DNA of 42,758 bases from JBAXPW01 sp037132015 (GCA_037132015.1 JBAXPW010000003.1:1-42758); one strand, 5' to 3'; numbered from the stretch's first letter, positions 16,261-24,551 are shown. Notes: generated from the sequence alone by a model not told the origin. Made by a program: numbers and translations.

Positions 16261-17547
16261 ATGTTCAAAAAATTATCTATTACACTGTTATATTGCATCA
16301 TTTTTTTGTTGCCAACTCAGCTTGGATATTTTTTCTTCTTTCAATTTTCATATCTTTCAGGTGTGAGAACAGATTACCTCGCCCCATGTCTTTATTTAAC
16401 TGATCTTCTTATCACTACTTTAATAATATTAAATTTCAAACTAATACTCAAAAAAATAAGGATAAAACCTTATTTGTTCATTCTTATATTCCTCATACTA
16501 AACATCACTTTTTCAATTGCTCCGTTTATTTCTTTGTATCGTAGTCTAAAAATCATAGAAATGTTATTTTTTTATTTGATTATTAAAGAATTACGAATTT
16601 CACCTATTTTTACTTTGTTTCTTTTTTTTACTAGTTCTTTTACTCAATTAGTCATTGCAATATTTCAAATGAAAGAACAACAATCATTGCAAGGAATTTT
16701 TTATTGGTTTGGTGAACGATACCACTCAATTTCAACACCAGGAATTGCGACAGTAACTCTTCAAGGAGTTAATATTTTGCGTCCCTATGGTACTTTTTCA
16801 CACCCCAATTCGTTAGCAGGGTTTTATCTCTTTTTATATTTCTTTTTGATGATTATACAATTTTCAAATAAAAAATTAGATCACATAGAACAACAATTAT
16901 TCGTAAATCCTTTTCACTATTTTTCTCAATTTGTAAAACAGACATCTAAAGATCATATCATTTTCCTCTTTCTCAAATATGGAACAATGTTGATATGCAT
17001 GTTATTAATTTTTTTATCATTCTCTAAAATTGCTATTGGAACATTTGTAGTATTAAATGTAGTTGCTCTCTGGAAAACACGAAAAGAAATTCCATGCAAA
17101 GTATGCATCACTTCACGTTTTTTAATTCTTATTACCATGGCACTTGTATTTACTTCTGCCCAAGGTGATCGAGCTACGATAAATAAACGAGTAGAACTTG
17201 CCAAACATACTATAACAGTTATCACCTCTCATCCCCTCGTTGGATCAGGGCTTGGAACAAATGTGTTAGCTCTTAGCAAGTTTGATTCTATTCATCCAAA
17301 TTTTTTTGGTCAACCCGTACACAATATTATTTTATTATGGATCTCAGATGCTGGAATATTAGGAATAGTTATTCTTGGTTGGATATTGTTTGCGATGAAA
17401 GAAAAACTTTTTGTAATGACTAAATCTCCCCATTTATACCTTATCCTTGTGGTATTGATTTCTGGTTTTTTTGATCACTATTGGTATACTTTGCAACAAA
17501 ATATGCTGATAATAACAATATTATTTGGAATAGCAAAAAAATATTAA
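16261..17547 (+). CDS. O-antigen ligase/polymerase-like membrane protein
   Basis: 428 residues with about 10-12 hydrophobic helices. The Wzy/WaaL family signature is recognisable: a periplasmic loop with RPYGTFSHPNSLAGFYLF, then a later GSGLGTNVL and HNIILLWISDAGILG. These enzymes join or extend surface polysaccharide on a lipid carrier outside the cytoplasmic membrane. Whether this one is a ligase or a polymerase cannot be told from sequence. It stands apart from the glycan operon at 31028-36533 but could act on its product. It is divergent from the HUMPS-like gene. The ATG start at 16261 has no clear promoter. The stop is TAA. Confidence 0.8.
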   Translation: MFKKLSITLLYCIIFLLPTQLGYFFFFQFSYLSGVRTDYLAPCLYLTDLLITTLIILNFKLILKKIRIKPYLFILIFLILNITFSIAPFISLYRSLKIIEMLFFYLIIKELRISPIFTLFLFFTSSFTQLVIAIFQMKEQQSLQGIFYWFGERYHSISTPGIATVTLQGVNILRPYGTFSHPNSLAGFYLFLYFFLMIIQFSNKKLDHIEQQLFVNPFHYFSQFVKQTSKDHIIFLFLKYGTMLICMLLIFLSFSKIAIGTFVVLNVVALWKTRKEIPCKVCITSRFLILITMALVFTSAQGDRATINKRVELAKHTITVITSHPLVGSGLGTNVLALSKFDSIHPNFFGQPVHNIILLWISDAGILGIVILGWILFAMKEKLFVMTKSPHLYLILVVLISGFFDHYWYTLQQNMLIITILFGIAKKY

Positions 17548-17557
17548 TATAACATCA

Positions 17558-17599
17558 AGAGACAGGGCACACACATAGGTGCACCCCTACAGAGTCTCT
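17558..17599. repeat. Short inverted repeat between ligase-like gene and tRNA
   Basis: AGAGAC (17558-17563) and GTCTCT (17594-17599) bracket an inner segment with GGGCAC and GTGCACCCC. There is no T run, so it is not a standard terminator. The inner part resembles short dispersed hairpin repeats seen in environmental genomes, but only one copy is in this window. Confidence 0.35.
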
Positions 17600-17628
17600 A
17601 TACGGTCGAAATACGTTCTTTTCTGAGG

Positions 17629-17634
17629 TATAAT
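17629..17634 (+). promoter_or_regulatory. -10 box TATAAT for tRNA-Gln
   Basis: Perfect TATAAT 8 nt before the tRNA 5' end. It may also drive the downstream broken membrane-protein gene, which starts 2 nt after the tRNA. Confidence 0.6.
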
Positions 17635-17642
17635 ATAGTTCA

Positions 17643-17713
17643 TGCCCGGTCGTCTAATGGTAGGACAATAGACTCTGAATCTATTTATCGGGGTTCAAAT
17701 CCCTGCTGGGCAG
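17643..17713 (+). tRNA. tRNA-Gln (anticodon CUG)
   Basis: 71 nt. Acceptor stem TGCCCGG / CTGGGCA (one G-U), D-arm GTCT..GGAC, anticodon stem ATAGA / TCTAT with loop CTCTGAA giving anticodon CUG, T-arm CGGGG TTCAAAT CCCTG, discriminator G. CCA is not encoded. It reads CAG codons. Confidence 0.93.
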
Positions 17714-17715
17714 CA

Positions 17716-18000
17716 ATGATGCATCAGAATTTCGTCATACTTGGAACAATATTCACGTTTGTTGGTTGTTTTGCTTATATCATCGATGTTATAAAGGGAG
17801 TAGTCAAACCAAATAAAGTGTCCTTTTTACTCTCGTTTATTGTGCCATTAGTCGCATTTGTTGCACAGATAAAAGAAAGTGTTGGGATAGAATCATTGAT
17901 GACATTTAGTAATTGATTTTTACCTCTTCTTATCTTCATGGCATCATTTGTAAACAAAGTGAATCTCATCATCTTCTCCCTCATTCAATTCAAACGTTAA
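17716..18000 (+). pseudogene. Broken membrane-protein gene with in-frame TGA
   Basis: The first 66 codons encode a membrane protein with AYIIDVIKGVVKPNKVSFLLSF, a pattern I recall from a Patescibacteria hypothetical family (AYIRDTLKGKTKPNRVSW type) that is usually near 180-200 residues. A TGA at 17914 stops it. The same frame continues for 27 codons with FLPLLIFMASFVNK, close to GFGPLLVFIASFVNKKAYW of that family, then ends at TAA (17998). The TGA sits where the family has Gly, so GGA to TGA would explain it. The C-terminal half is missing either way. Other genes here use TGA as a true stop, so recoding is unlikely. The ATG is 2 nt after the tRNA, so it is probably co-transcribed with it. The family assignment is from memory. 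Confidence 0.55.
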
Positions 18001-18056
18001 GTATTTAATATCATATTTTGAACATATTTACCAAATACTTTTAACTCCAAATCTTA

Positions 18057-18062
18057 TATAAT
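18057..18062 (+). promoter_or_regulatory. Possible -10 box TATAAT for the malic enzyme gene
   Basis: TATAAT, 41 nt before the ATG at 18104, which would give a leader of about 35 nt. No clear -35 box and no Shine-Dalgarno sequence. Confidence 0.4.
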
Positions 18063-18103
18063 AGTGCGAAACATTATATACCCTTAATATATTTCAAAAA
18101 ATT

Positions 18104-19303
18104 ATGACACACAATGATATCTATGAAGAATCAGTTACATTACATAAAAAATTAAAGGGAAAGCTTGAAATCACATCAAAGATCAAACTTGAAAATAAAC
18201 ATGATCTTGCACTTGCATATACACCGGGAGTAGCTGGAGTTTGTAAAGAAATTGCTGAAGATGAACGAAAGGCGTATAGTCTCACAATCAAACACAATAC
18301 TATCGCTATCGTCTCAGATGGATCTGCAGTATTGGGATTAGGAAATATTGGTCCCTATGGTGCTATTCCTGTTATGGAAGGAAAAGCAATCCTTTTTAAG
18401 GAATATGCAAATATCGATGCCTTTCCTATCTGTGTTCAAACACAAAACACGTATGAAATCATTAGTTTAGTAAAAAATATAGCACCTGTTTTTGCAGGAG
18501 TTAATCTTGAAGATATATCCGCGCCTCGTTGTTTTGAAATAGAACAAGCACTTCAACAAATTGGCATTCCAGTATTTCATGATGATCAACATGGGACCGC
18601 AATCGTTTTATTAGCAGCCTTGATGAATGCAGCAAAAGTTGCTGGAAAAGATTTAAGACAATTGAATGTTGTGATAAATGGAGCAGGTGCAGCTGGAACT
18701 GCAATCGCAAATCTCTTACGTTGTGTTGGTCAGGATAAACGAATCTGCGAACCGGTAAAAAATATCATTGTTTGCGATTCAAAAGGAATTATATCTGTAG
18801 ACCGTCATGATATTATAAATGACCAATATAAATTGCGACTGGCTTCAATAAGTAATCATCAAAATATACAGGGAACTCTCACCGATGCTATGAAAGGAGC
18901 TGATGTGTTTATTGGAGTTAGTAAGGGCAACCTTCTCAAACCTGAGGTGATTCAGTCAATGAATGAAAAGCCTATTATTTTTGCTATGGCAAATCCTACT
19001 CCTGAAATTATGCCTGATGAAGCACTTTCAGCTGGAGCTTATATAGTCGGGACTGGTCGTTCTGACTTTCCAAATCAAGTAAATAATGTTCTTGCATTCC
19101 CGGGAGTTTTTCGTGGAGCAATTGATGCCCATGCAAAAACCATCACAAATAGTATGAAAATTGGAGCGGCCTTTGCCCTTGCAGAATCTGTAAAAAATCC
19201 AACAAGAGATAATATATTACCTTCCCCTCTTGATAAAACTGTTCCAAAAAAAATCGCAGAACGCGTTGCAAAGATTTATAAAGAAGAAGAGTGCTATATG
19301 TAA
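18104..19303 (+). CDS. NAD(P)-dependent malic enzyme
   Basis: 399 residues. Converts malate to pyruvate and CO2 with reduction of NAD+ or NADP+ in the cytoplasm. Landmarks: ALAYTPGVAGVCKEIAED near the N-terminus, VSDGSAVLGLGNIGP, the metal-binding EDISAPRCFEIE and HDDQHGTAIV segments, and the Rossmann loop NGAGAAGTAIANLL. IVGTGRSDFPNQVNNVLAFPG closes the active site. The length equals the short bacterial form without a phosphotransacetylase tail. NAD versus NADP preference is not clear from sequence. In a reduced CPR metabolism it is one of the few carbon-flux enzymes. It is followed 36 nt later by cysS with its own promoter. Confidence 0.92.
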   Translation: MTHNDIYEESVTLHKKLKGKLEITSKIKLENKHDLALAYTPGVAGVCKEIAEDERKAYSLTIKHNTIAIVSDGSAVLGLGNIGPYGAIPVMEGKAILFKEYANIDAFPICVQTQNTYEIISLVKNIAPVFAGVNLEDISAPRCFEIEQALQQIGIPVFHDDQHGTAIVLLAALMNAAKVAGKDLRQLNVVINGAGAAGTAIANLLRCVGQDKRICEPVKNIIVCDSKGIISVDRHDIINDQYKLRLASISNHQNIQGTLTDAMKGADVFIGVSKGNLLKPEVIQSMNEKPIIFAMANPTPEIMPDEALSAGAYIVGTGRSDFPNQVNNVLAFPGVFRGAIDAHAKTITNSMKIGAAFALAESVKNPTRDNILPSPLDKTVPKKIAERVAKIYKEEECYM

Positions 19304-19327
19304 TATGGGTATGAACTATTGACATGA

Positions 19328-19333
19328 TATACT
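19328..19333 (+). promoter_or_regulatory. -10 box TATACT for cysS
   Basis: TATACT ends 6 nt before the cysS ATG, suggesting a leaderless mRNA. A TTGACA at 19319 is too close to act as its -35. Confidence 0.45.
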
Positions 19334-19339
19334 AACTGT

Positions 19340-20479
19340 ATGCAAAAAATTCAAATCTACAATTCTTTTTCAAATAATAAAGAACAATTTATTCCCCTAA
19401 ATTCAAATAAAGTCAAGATGTATGTATGTGGTGTAACTCCTTATGATACGAGCCATCTTGGACACGCTTTTGTTTTTACATTTTTTGATGTAGTCAAACG
19501 ACTTTTAACATATGCAGGATATGACGTTACATACGTTCAAAACGTTACAGATATCGATGATCCTTTGATAGAACGAGCTGAAAAGCTTCACACAACGTCA
19601 GAAGCGCTTGCAGACAAATGGACAACATATTTATTAAATGATTTTAATTTTTTGAATATTGCATTACCTGATCACTATGTGAAGGCTAGTCAAGAACTTG
19701 ACACAATGATTCAAATAATCACATCGCTAATTGAAAAAAAATACGCATATATTATGAATGGGAATGTCTACTTTTCGACACAAACATTTCCAAACTACAT
19801 GAAACTTTCAAAACTTGATCATTCAGAAAGTTTACGAATCTCTGTTGAAAGAGGAAATGATATAAAGGATCCGAACAAAAAAAATCCTCTTGATTTTTTG
19901 CTTTGGAAAAAATCGAAAGATACTGAACCAAAATGGTCGAGCCCATGGAGCGAAGGTAGACCCGGATGGCATATCGAATGTACGGCAATGAGTACAAAAT
20001 ATCTCGGAGAACAAATAGATATTCATGGAGGCGGAGCAGATTTATTATTCCCCCATCATGAGTCAGAGATAGCTCAAGCCGAGGCCTATTCTGGAAAATC
20101 ACCTTTTGTAAAAACTTGGATGCATTGTGCTATGGTTTATCTTAATGGTGAAAAAATGAGCAAATCCCTTGGAAACTTGATATACGTACAAGACTTAGCA
20201 AAACTATATTCAGCAAATGCAATTCGGTATTATATTTTGACACATCATTATCGTAAAGAGTGGGAATATAATGAGATGGATATGATACTATCTGCAAAAA
20301 AAATTATATCAATAGAAACAGATTTGAAAGATTGTAAAGAACAAACAGAGATTATTGATCATAAAATTCTTGATCTATGTTTTGACGATTTTCAAATTCC
20401 TGATGTATTAGAAAACATGTTTACTACCAATAACCTTAAACAAAAAAAACTACTCTTTACTGTGTTAGGATTTAGATAA
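19340..20479 (+). CDS. cysS: Cysteinyl-tRNA synthetase, short form
   Basis: 379 residues. Charges tRNA-Cys. The catalytic class I core is complete: HLGH (39-42), KMSKS (272-276) and zinc ligands Cys30, Cys214, His239 and Glu243 with the spacing known from E. coli. The usual length is about 460. The C-terminal DALR and anticodon-binding part is cut short: after LCFDDFQIPDVLENMF the protein jumps to LLFTVLGFR and stops at TAA. No remaining fragment is visible downstream, where an opposing gene starts 8 nt later. Either the anticodon domain was lost or the enzyme relies on the core alone. All motifs needed for activation remain, so it is probably functional. Confidence 0.93.
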   Translation: MQKIQIYNSFSNNKEQFIPLNSNKVKMYVCGVTPYDTSHLGHAFVFTFFDVVKRLLTYAGYDVTYVQNVTDIDDPLIERAEKLHTTSEALADKWTTYLLNDFNFLNIALPDHYVKASQELDTMIQIITSLIEKKYAYIMNGNVYFSTQTFPNYMKLSKLDHSESLRISVERGNDIKDPNKKNPLDFLLWKKSKDTEPKWSSPWSEGRPGWHIECTAMSTKYLGEQIDIHGGGADLLFPHHESEIAQAEAYSGKSPFVKTWMHCAMVYLNGEKMSKSLGNLIYVQDLAKLYSANAIRYYILTHHYRKEWEYNEMDMILSAKKIISIETDLKDCKEQTEIIDHKILDLCFDDFQIPDVLENMFTTNNLKQKKLLFTVLGFR

Positions 20480-20486
20480 AAAACAA

Positions 20487-21017
20487 TTATTCATGATCTG
20501 GAAAGTTTTCATCTCCATTTGAATCATTTTTATTTGAATTCTGCCATTCAATAAATGTACAACCCGTTGCTTGTCTTTTTTTTGGATCCCAACCGCTTGT
20601 TGAGCATTTTTTCATTTTTTTACCACTTGAGGTAGTCATCATAACAAGTTTTTCTTTACACAAAGGACATTCTTCTTCTAATTCTTCTTTTGAACTCCCT
20701 ATCCACTGAACATATTCGCAACCAGTTGCTTTTTTATTTTCACGATCCCATCCTGAAGTAGAACATTTTTTTAGTTTTTTACCTGTTCTTGTTTTTGCTA
20801 ATAACAATGGCGATCCGCACTTTGGACATGCTTCGTCAAGTTTTTCTGGAGCTTCTTCGATCCATTTTACAAAATCACATCCTTCGGTCTTTCTTGTTTC
20901 AGAATTCCAACTACCTGTAGAACATCGTTGTAATTTTTTTCCTGAAGGAGTTGTTGTTATTTCAGAGAGAGCAGATCCACATTTTGGGCACATCTCTGGG
21001 GTTGTTTCGTTATTCAT
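20487..21017 (-). CDS. Protein of three topoisomerase-type zinc ribbons
   Basis: 176 residues made of three repeats (about 11-55, 63-108 and 114-159). Each runs CPxCGS/CPLCKE, then SGKK or TGKK, a Cys, TSGWD or TGSWN, and a final Cys in GCxFV/YxxW. This is the C4 zinc-ribbon type found at the C-terminus of topoisomerase I (zf-C4_Topoisom). Stand-alone copies exist and are thought to bind single-stranded nucleic acid. Between ribbons lie acidic linkers (EEAPEKLDEA, SSKEELEEE). There is no catalytic domain. A TAAAAT box 8 nt before the ATG may be its -10. It is convergent with cysS. DNA or RNA binding is an inference. Confidence 0.8.
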   Translation of the reverse strand: MNNETTPEMCPKCGSALSEITTTPSGKKLQRCSTGSWNSETRKTEGCDFVKWIEEAPEKLDEACPKCGSPLLLAKTRTGKKLKKCSTSGWDRENKKATGCEYVQWIGSSKEELEEECPLCKEKLVMMTTSSGKKMKKCSTSGWDPKKRQATGCTFIEWQNSNKNDSNGDENFPDHE

Positions 21018-21067
21018 ATAGACTCATTTTACTAAATATTTACTCCTAAGGCAAATCAAAGATATTT

Positions 21068-22156
21068 CTACTTATATTTTGATATGATTACATATACAAA
21101 ACGTATCAACACTACAATAGTTACTATTATTAGTATAACCATACCGACATATACTATTTTTGAAATAAACTCTGCTTGCTGTTCAATTTTCTTGTTTTCT
21201 ACACGACGTACATAATCATTTTGAAAATAATCATAAACAATTTTAGAAATTTGTGCTCCTCTATTCACCGCACCAGATGGATCTCCACTATCAGTAAAAA
21301 TAACAATGCCATAGGGGCCACCTTCTGCAAAAACAATACCTGCATCATTTGAAACTGTATTTAACTCCCCTGTTTTATGTGCAATTGTTACATCCTTTGG
21401 TAATCGAGCAGGTAGAAAATAGTTTAATTCTTGCTCCTTAAGTATATCAACCATCATCTTAGAATATTTTTTATCAATTAATTTTTCTCTATACAAATCC
21501 TCAAAAAACATCAGCATATCATCTGGAGTTGAGGTAGGAAAACCATTACCTCCCATAGATTTCAAATAATTATATCTTTTAAGGAACTCCGGAACTGCTG
21601 ATTGTTTAAGTACATGTGTTAATAATAATGCAGAATTATTATCTGAAATTGTAATCATTTTATTGATTGCTTCTTCAACTGAATAGGTAATTGTTCCTTC
21701 TTGTTGTTGTGCGAGTTCTGGAGACACACCCATCTCTTCCAATAATTCTGTCAGATCTCCTGATAATGATGTACTAAGTTGCAATGTGCCATTTTTTATT
21801 CGCTCATAGGTCATTGCCATGATCCAGACTTTATATAAACTGGCAGTGCTAAAAACTTTATCTTGATTGTAATAATATGTTTCACCCGTGATAAAATGTT
21901 TTACTGCTATTCCATATAAGCCCTTCACGTCTTTTAATGATTTTGAAAGGATCATTGAAAGGGAGGGATTGTTATACTTTTTATATTGTGGATATTTGGC
22001 ACAAATTGTAGATATAAATGATTTGTGTGTGTTTGTAAAGTACAAAAATATTGCTTGTTTATTTACAATAATCGACAATATACATACAAATATAAAGATT
22101 GCAAAAAACAATTTTCTTTGCTTTCTATATATAATATTTTGTTTTCTTCTCCTCAT
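21068..22156 (-). CDS. Membrane-anchored beta-lactamase-fold (class A-like) serine hydrolase
   Basis: 362 residues. A basic N-terminus is followed by a membrane helix (about 17-40), an extracytoplasmic beta-lactamase/transpeptidase-type domain, and a second helix near the C-terminus (about 328-350). Catalytic motifs: SLYK (Ser106, Lys109), SDN (171-173) and KTG (261-263). The class A general base Glu166 region (ExxLN) is not recognisable; the stretch is NGFPTSTPDD. Efficient beta-lactam hydrolysis is therefore doubtful, and a peptidoglycan or peptide role is possible. The ATG at 22156 is chosen because an upstream in-frame ATG at 22192 lies inside the terminator of the preceding gene, and a TATACT box (22162-22167) ends 5 nt before 22156. 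Confidence 0.8.
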   Translation of the reverse strand: MRRRKQNIIYRKQRKLFFAIFIFVCILSIIVNKQAIFLYFTNTHKSFISTICAKYPQYKKYNNPSLSMILSKSLKDVKGLYGIAVKHFITGETYYYNQDKVFSTASLYKVWIMAMTYERIKNGTLQLSTSLSGDLTELLEEMGVSPELAQQQEGTITYSVEEAINKMITISDNNSALLLTHVLKQSAVPEFLKRYNYLKSMGGNGFPTSTPDDMLMFFEDLYREKLIDKKYSKMMVDILKEQELNYFLPARLPKDVTIAHKTGELNTVSNDAGIVFAEGGPYGIVIFTDSGDPSGAVNRGAQISKIVYDYFQNDYVRRVENKKIEQQAEFISKIVYVGMVILIIVTIVVLIRFVYVIISKYK

Positions 22157-22161
22157 ACTAC

Positions 22162-22167
22162 AGTATA
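22162..22167 (-). promoter_or_regulatory. -10 box TATACT for the beta-lactamase-like gene
   Basis: Minus-strand TATACT, 5 nt before the ATG at 22156, immediately after the T run of the preceding terminator. Leaderless arrangement. Confidence 0.5.
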
Positions 22168-22168
22168 C

Positions 22169-22203
22169 AAAAAACGCTTCGGATGGTACCACCCGAAGCG
22201 TTT
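22169..22203 (-). terminator. Terminator of the export operon
   Basis: Stem CGCTTCGG / CCGAAGCG extended by A-T pairs on both sides, with a loop containing GGTACC, and six T on the minus strand (22169-22174). It ends the leftward unit that finishes with the 22217-22744 gene. Confidence 0.88.
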
Positions 22204-22216
22204 AGAGAAAATATTG

Positions 22217-22744
22217 TTATGGAGTTGGTGTTAATTTCATTTTTCGTTCACCAATACCACGTATACCCTGACGACCTCCAAAACCTCTCATCACATATGA
22301 CGGATCGATACCCTGAGATACCGCCCATGCTTTGAGTTCGGCTTGGTGTTTATCCATAACTGTTTTTCGTTCAGCCTGAGACAATGTTTTACTAATTTCA
22401 GGATTAAACGTTTTTTTTATTTCAGTTAATTTTGCAATAATAGCCGATTTTTGAGCTTCTGTAATTTTCCCATCTTTAACTAATTGTGAAAGACGATCTG
22501 TTTGTCTTTGCTCCATTTGCTTTTCTCTTGTAGCTTGTTGTTCCGTGTGTACTTGTTGTACCACTTCTTGAACCTTCGCTTTATCAAGATGAAATACAGA
22601 TGAAATTCTCTCAATCATTAGTTGAAATGGATTAAGATTATTTGTTTGAGAGGTTGTTTGTGCTTGTACTCCCTGTACATTTAACAACCCAAATCCTATT
22701 ATTCCAAAAGCTACAATTGACATTATTATTTGTTTTGTATTCAT
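22217..22744 (-). CDS. Secreted helical protein, last gene of the export operon
   Basis: 175 residues with a signal peptide (1-28, ending VQAQ). The mature protein is helical and highly charged: FHLDKAKVQEVVQQVHTEQQ, then RLSQLVKDGKITEAQKSAIIAKL and LSQAERKTVMDKHQAELKAWA. The GKITEAQ turn recalls DUF2680-type and Spy/CpxP-type helical periplasmic proteins, but I cannot assign it firmly. The C-terminus is Gly- and Arg-rich (MRGFGGRQGIRGIG). A clear Shine-Dalgarno (AAGGAGG, 8 nt before ATG) supports translation from within an operon. It follows the DUF5666 gene by 72 nt and ends at a strong terminator. A chaperone or sensor-dampening role for the two-component system upstream is possible, by analogy with CpxP only. 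Confidence 0.7.
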   Translation of the reverse strand: MNTKQIIMSIVAFGIIGFGLLNVQGVQAQTTSQTNNLNPFQLMIERISSVFHLDKAKVQEVVQQVHTEQQATREKQMEQRQTDRLSQLVKDGKITEAQKSAIIAKLTEIKKTFNPEISKTLSQAERKTVMDKHQAELKAWAVSQGIDPSYVMRGFGGRQGIRGIGERKMKLTPTP

Positions 22745-22816
22745 TTATTTTTCCTCCTTCCATACCTATGATCATATCTCAACTATCTGAAAAAGCACTG
22801 AAACCATACATCATAA

Positions 22817-23290
22817 TTATTGAGTTGGTTGAAGTGGTCTACCTGAAATCTGCATCATAATTGGATTAAGTTGAATACTTTGTGCACTCACACTTCCATC
22901 TGTATTTGTTTGACCAAACACAGATACTTTCTCTCCTGTTTTGAGATCTACTTTTGTAGCTACAGAAGCTTTATTTATTTGTGTTGTGTTTGATATCATC
23001 ACAATCTTACTACTTCCATCATTTAACTTAACGGTTATTGATGTATCATCAGCACTAATAATCTCTCCTGACACAGGTCTGTTTGCACGGTTTCCCATCA
23101 TTCCAGTTCTTCCGCCAGTAGTTGTTTGTCGTTGACCTTGTATGCCATTTCCTCCCATCATTTGAAAATTTCCATTCTGATATCCTGTATTAACAATCTG
23201 TCCTTTTTGATATTGCATTCCTCCAAAAAAAGAAACCATACCAACTACAACTACTATACCTCCTATCATAACCATTTGATTTTGTTTCAT
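22817..23290 (-). CDS. Membrane-anchored DUF5666-like protein
   Basis: 157 residues. An N-terminal helix (about 7-25) is followed by a Gly-, Met-, Gln- and Asn-rich stretch (about 36-70). Then comes a small beta-barrel with GEIISADDTSITVKLNDGSS, VMISNTTQINK and LKTGEKVSVFGQTNTDGSV, the pattern of DUF5666 (OB-like, exported, function unknown). The start is supported by a Shine-Dalgarno-like GGGGGTGA 8-9 nt before the ATG. It follows the permease gene by 37 nt. The Met-rich stretch is shared in style with the end of the membrane fusion protein. Metal binding is possible but unsupported. Confidence 0.75.
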   Translation of the reverse strand: MKQNQMVMIGGIVVVVGMVSFFGGMQYQKGQIVNTGYQNGNFQMMGGNGIQGQRQTTTGGRTGMMGNRANRPVSGEIISADDTSITVKLNDGSSKIVMISNTTQINKASVATKVDLKTGEKVSVFGQTNTDGSVSAQSIQLNPIMMQISGRPLQPTQ

Positions 23291-23327
23291 ATATTTTTCA
23301 CCCCCTCAAAAATAAAATAGTAATATA

Positions 23328-24551
23328 TTATTCATATCTCAATGCTTCTATTGGTTGGAGATGCGCTGCTTTTCTTGCTGGATACCAACCAAACAAAATT
23401 CCTATCCCACCAGATACGCCAAAAGCCAAAGCTATTGAAGATAATGAGATGGTAAAAGGAATACTCATCATGCTAGATATTCCATAAGAAACTCCAATTC
23501 CAATAACCGTACCTATTGCTCCACCAAGCACCGTAAGCATAATAGCTTCTATGAGAAATTGTGTAATAATTATTTTTCGCTTTGCTCCCAATGCCTTACG
23601 TAATCCAATCTCTCTCGTACGCTCAGTAACAGTAACCAACATAATATTCATTATCCCAATTCCTCCAACGAGAAGTGAAATGCCAGCAATTCCTCCAAGA
23701 AGTGTTGTAAATGTTCCAGTAACTTGTGATGCGGTATTGAGAATATCGTTTTGAGAAAATATTCGAAAATCAGCAACTGTTGGATCACTCAATTTATGTC
23801 GTGCTAATAATAAATACCCTATTTCATTTTGAGCATCAGTCATCACATCTTGATTTTTTGCTTCAACTGCTATGGTACTCAGATAATCAACTCCAAAAAG
23901 TTGTTTCATTGCAGTTGATAATGGAACATATACTGCGTCATCTGCATTATTAAATCCAGTTCCACCTTTTGCTACTGTTGTTCCAATTACTTGTAATATC
24001 TGACCATTTACTCTTATTTTTTGTCCTATGGGGTCGACATTTTCTCCAAATAAATCTATAGCTGTCTGTGGACCCAACACTGCAACTTTTGCTATTCCAT
24101 CAACTTGTATCTGTGTAATAAATGTTCCTGATGATATTGAAATTTTACGAATCTCTAGATATTGTGGATATACACCAATGATCTGGGTATTTGAATTATT
24201 TCTTCCTGCAATAACCTGACTTCTTTTTGTATATTCTGGAGATACGCTTTTTACTGTAGTTATTTGTGAAGATAATCGAATGGCTTTTGCATCATCTAAT
24301 GTAAGAGTTGTTCCACTTCCACCTGCTCCTTGTACAGGTCCCGTATTTTGTCCTCCGGGAGATACTGTTAATAAATTTGCACCAAGAGATTGTATCTGAT
24401 TTTCTATAGATTTTTGACTTCCTTGACCCAAAGAAATTAGCGCAATCACACTCCCAATACCAATGATGATGCCAAGAACCGCAAGTCCTGTTCTCATCTT
24501 ATTTTGTGTTAGTGATGTTAATGCTTCTTTTATAAGTTCGATAAAATCCAT
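23328..24551 (-). CDS. MacB/FtsX-type ABC permease
   Basis: 407 residues. Topology of MacB-like mechanotransmission permeases: helix 1 (about 20-42), a large extracytoplasmic core (about 45-280) and three C-terminal helices (about 285-395). Motifs: KMRTGLAVLGIIIGIGSVIAL at the first helix, SPGGQ and the FtsX segment VGGIGIMNIMLVTVTERTREIGLRKALGAKR, all typical. It should pair with the ATPase at 24670 and the fusion protein at 25378. In a single-membrane CPR cell the system cannot be a true outer-membrane-spanning pump; lipoprotein, peptide or signal handling is more likely. A 118-nt gap separates it from the ATPase gene. No terminator or strong promoter is seen in the gap. Confidence 0.9.
   Translation of the reverse strand: MDFIELIKEALTSLTQNKMRTGLAVLGIIIGIGSVIALISLGQGSQKSIENQIQSLGANLLTVSPGGQNTGPVQGAGGSGTTLTLDDAKAIRLSSQITTVKSVSPEYTKRSQVIAGRNNSNTQIIGVYPQYLEIRKISISSGTFITQIQVDGIAKVAVLGPQTAIDLFGENVDPIGQKIRVNGQILQVIGTTVAKGGTGFNNADDAVYVPLSTAMKQLFGVDYLSTIAVEAKNQDVMTDAQNEIGYLLLARHKLSDPTVADFRIFSQNDILNTASQVTGTFTTLLGGIAGISLLVGGIGIMNIMLVTVTERTREIGLRKALGAKRKIIITQFLIEAIMLTVLGGAIGTVIGIGVSYGISSMMSIPFTISLSSIALAFGVSGGIGILFGWYPARKAAHLQPIEALRYE

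Noticed and set aside
17914..17916. UGA read as glycine (genetic code 25)
   Set aside because: smpB, mscL and the acyltransferase gene all end in TGA at natural family C-termini, and long genes such as the 1,725-codon macroglobulin have no internal TGA.
21068..22156. Antibiotic-resistance beta-lactamase
   Set aside because: The Glu166 loop is not recognisable and the protein carries two membrane helices, so a resistance label is not supported.
22157..22192. Upstream ATG start for the beta-lactamase-like gene
   Set aside because: It lies inside the terminator hairpin of the preceding gene and upstream of the TATACT box.
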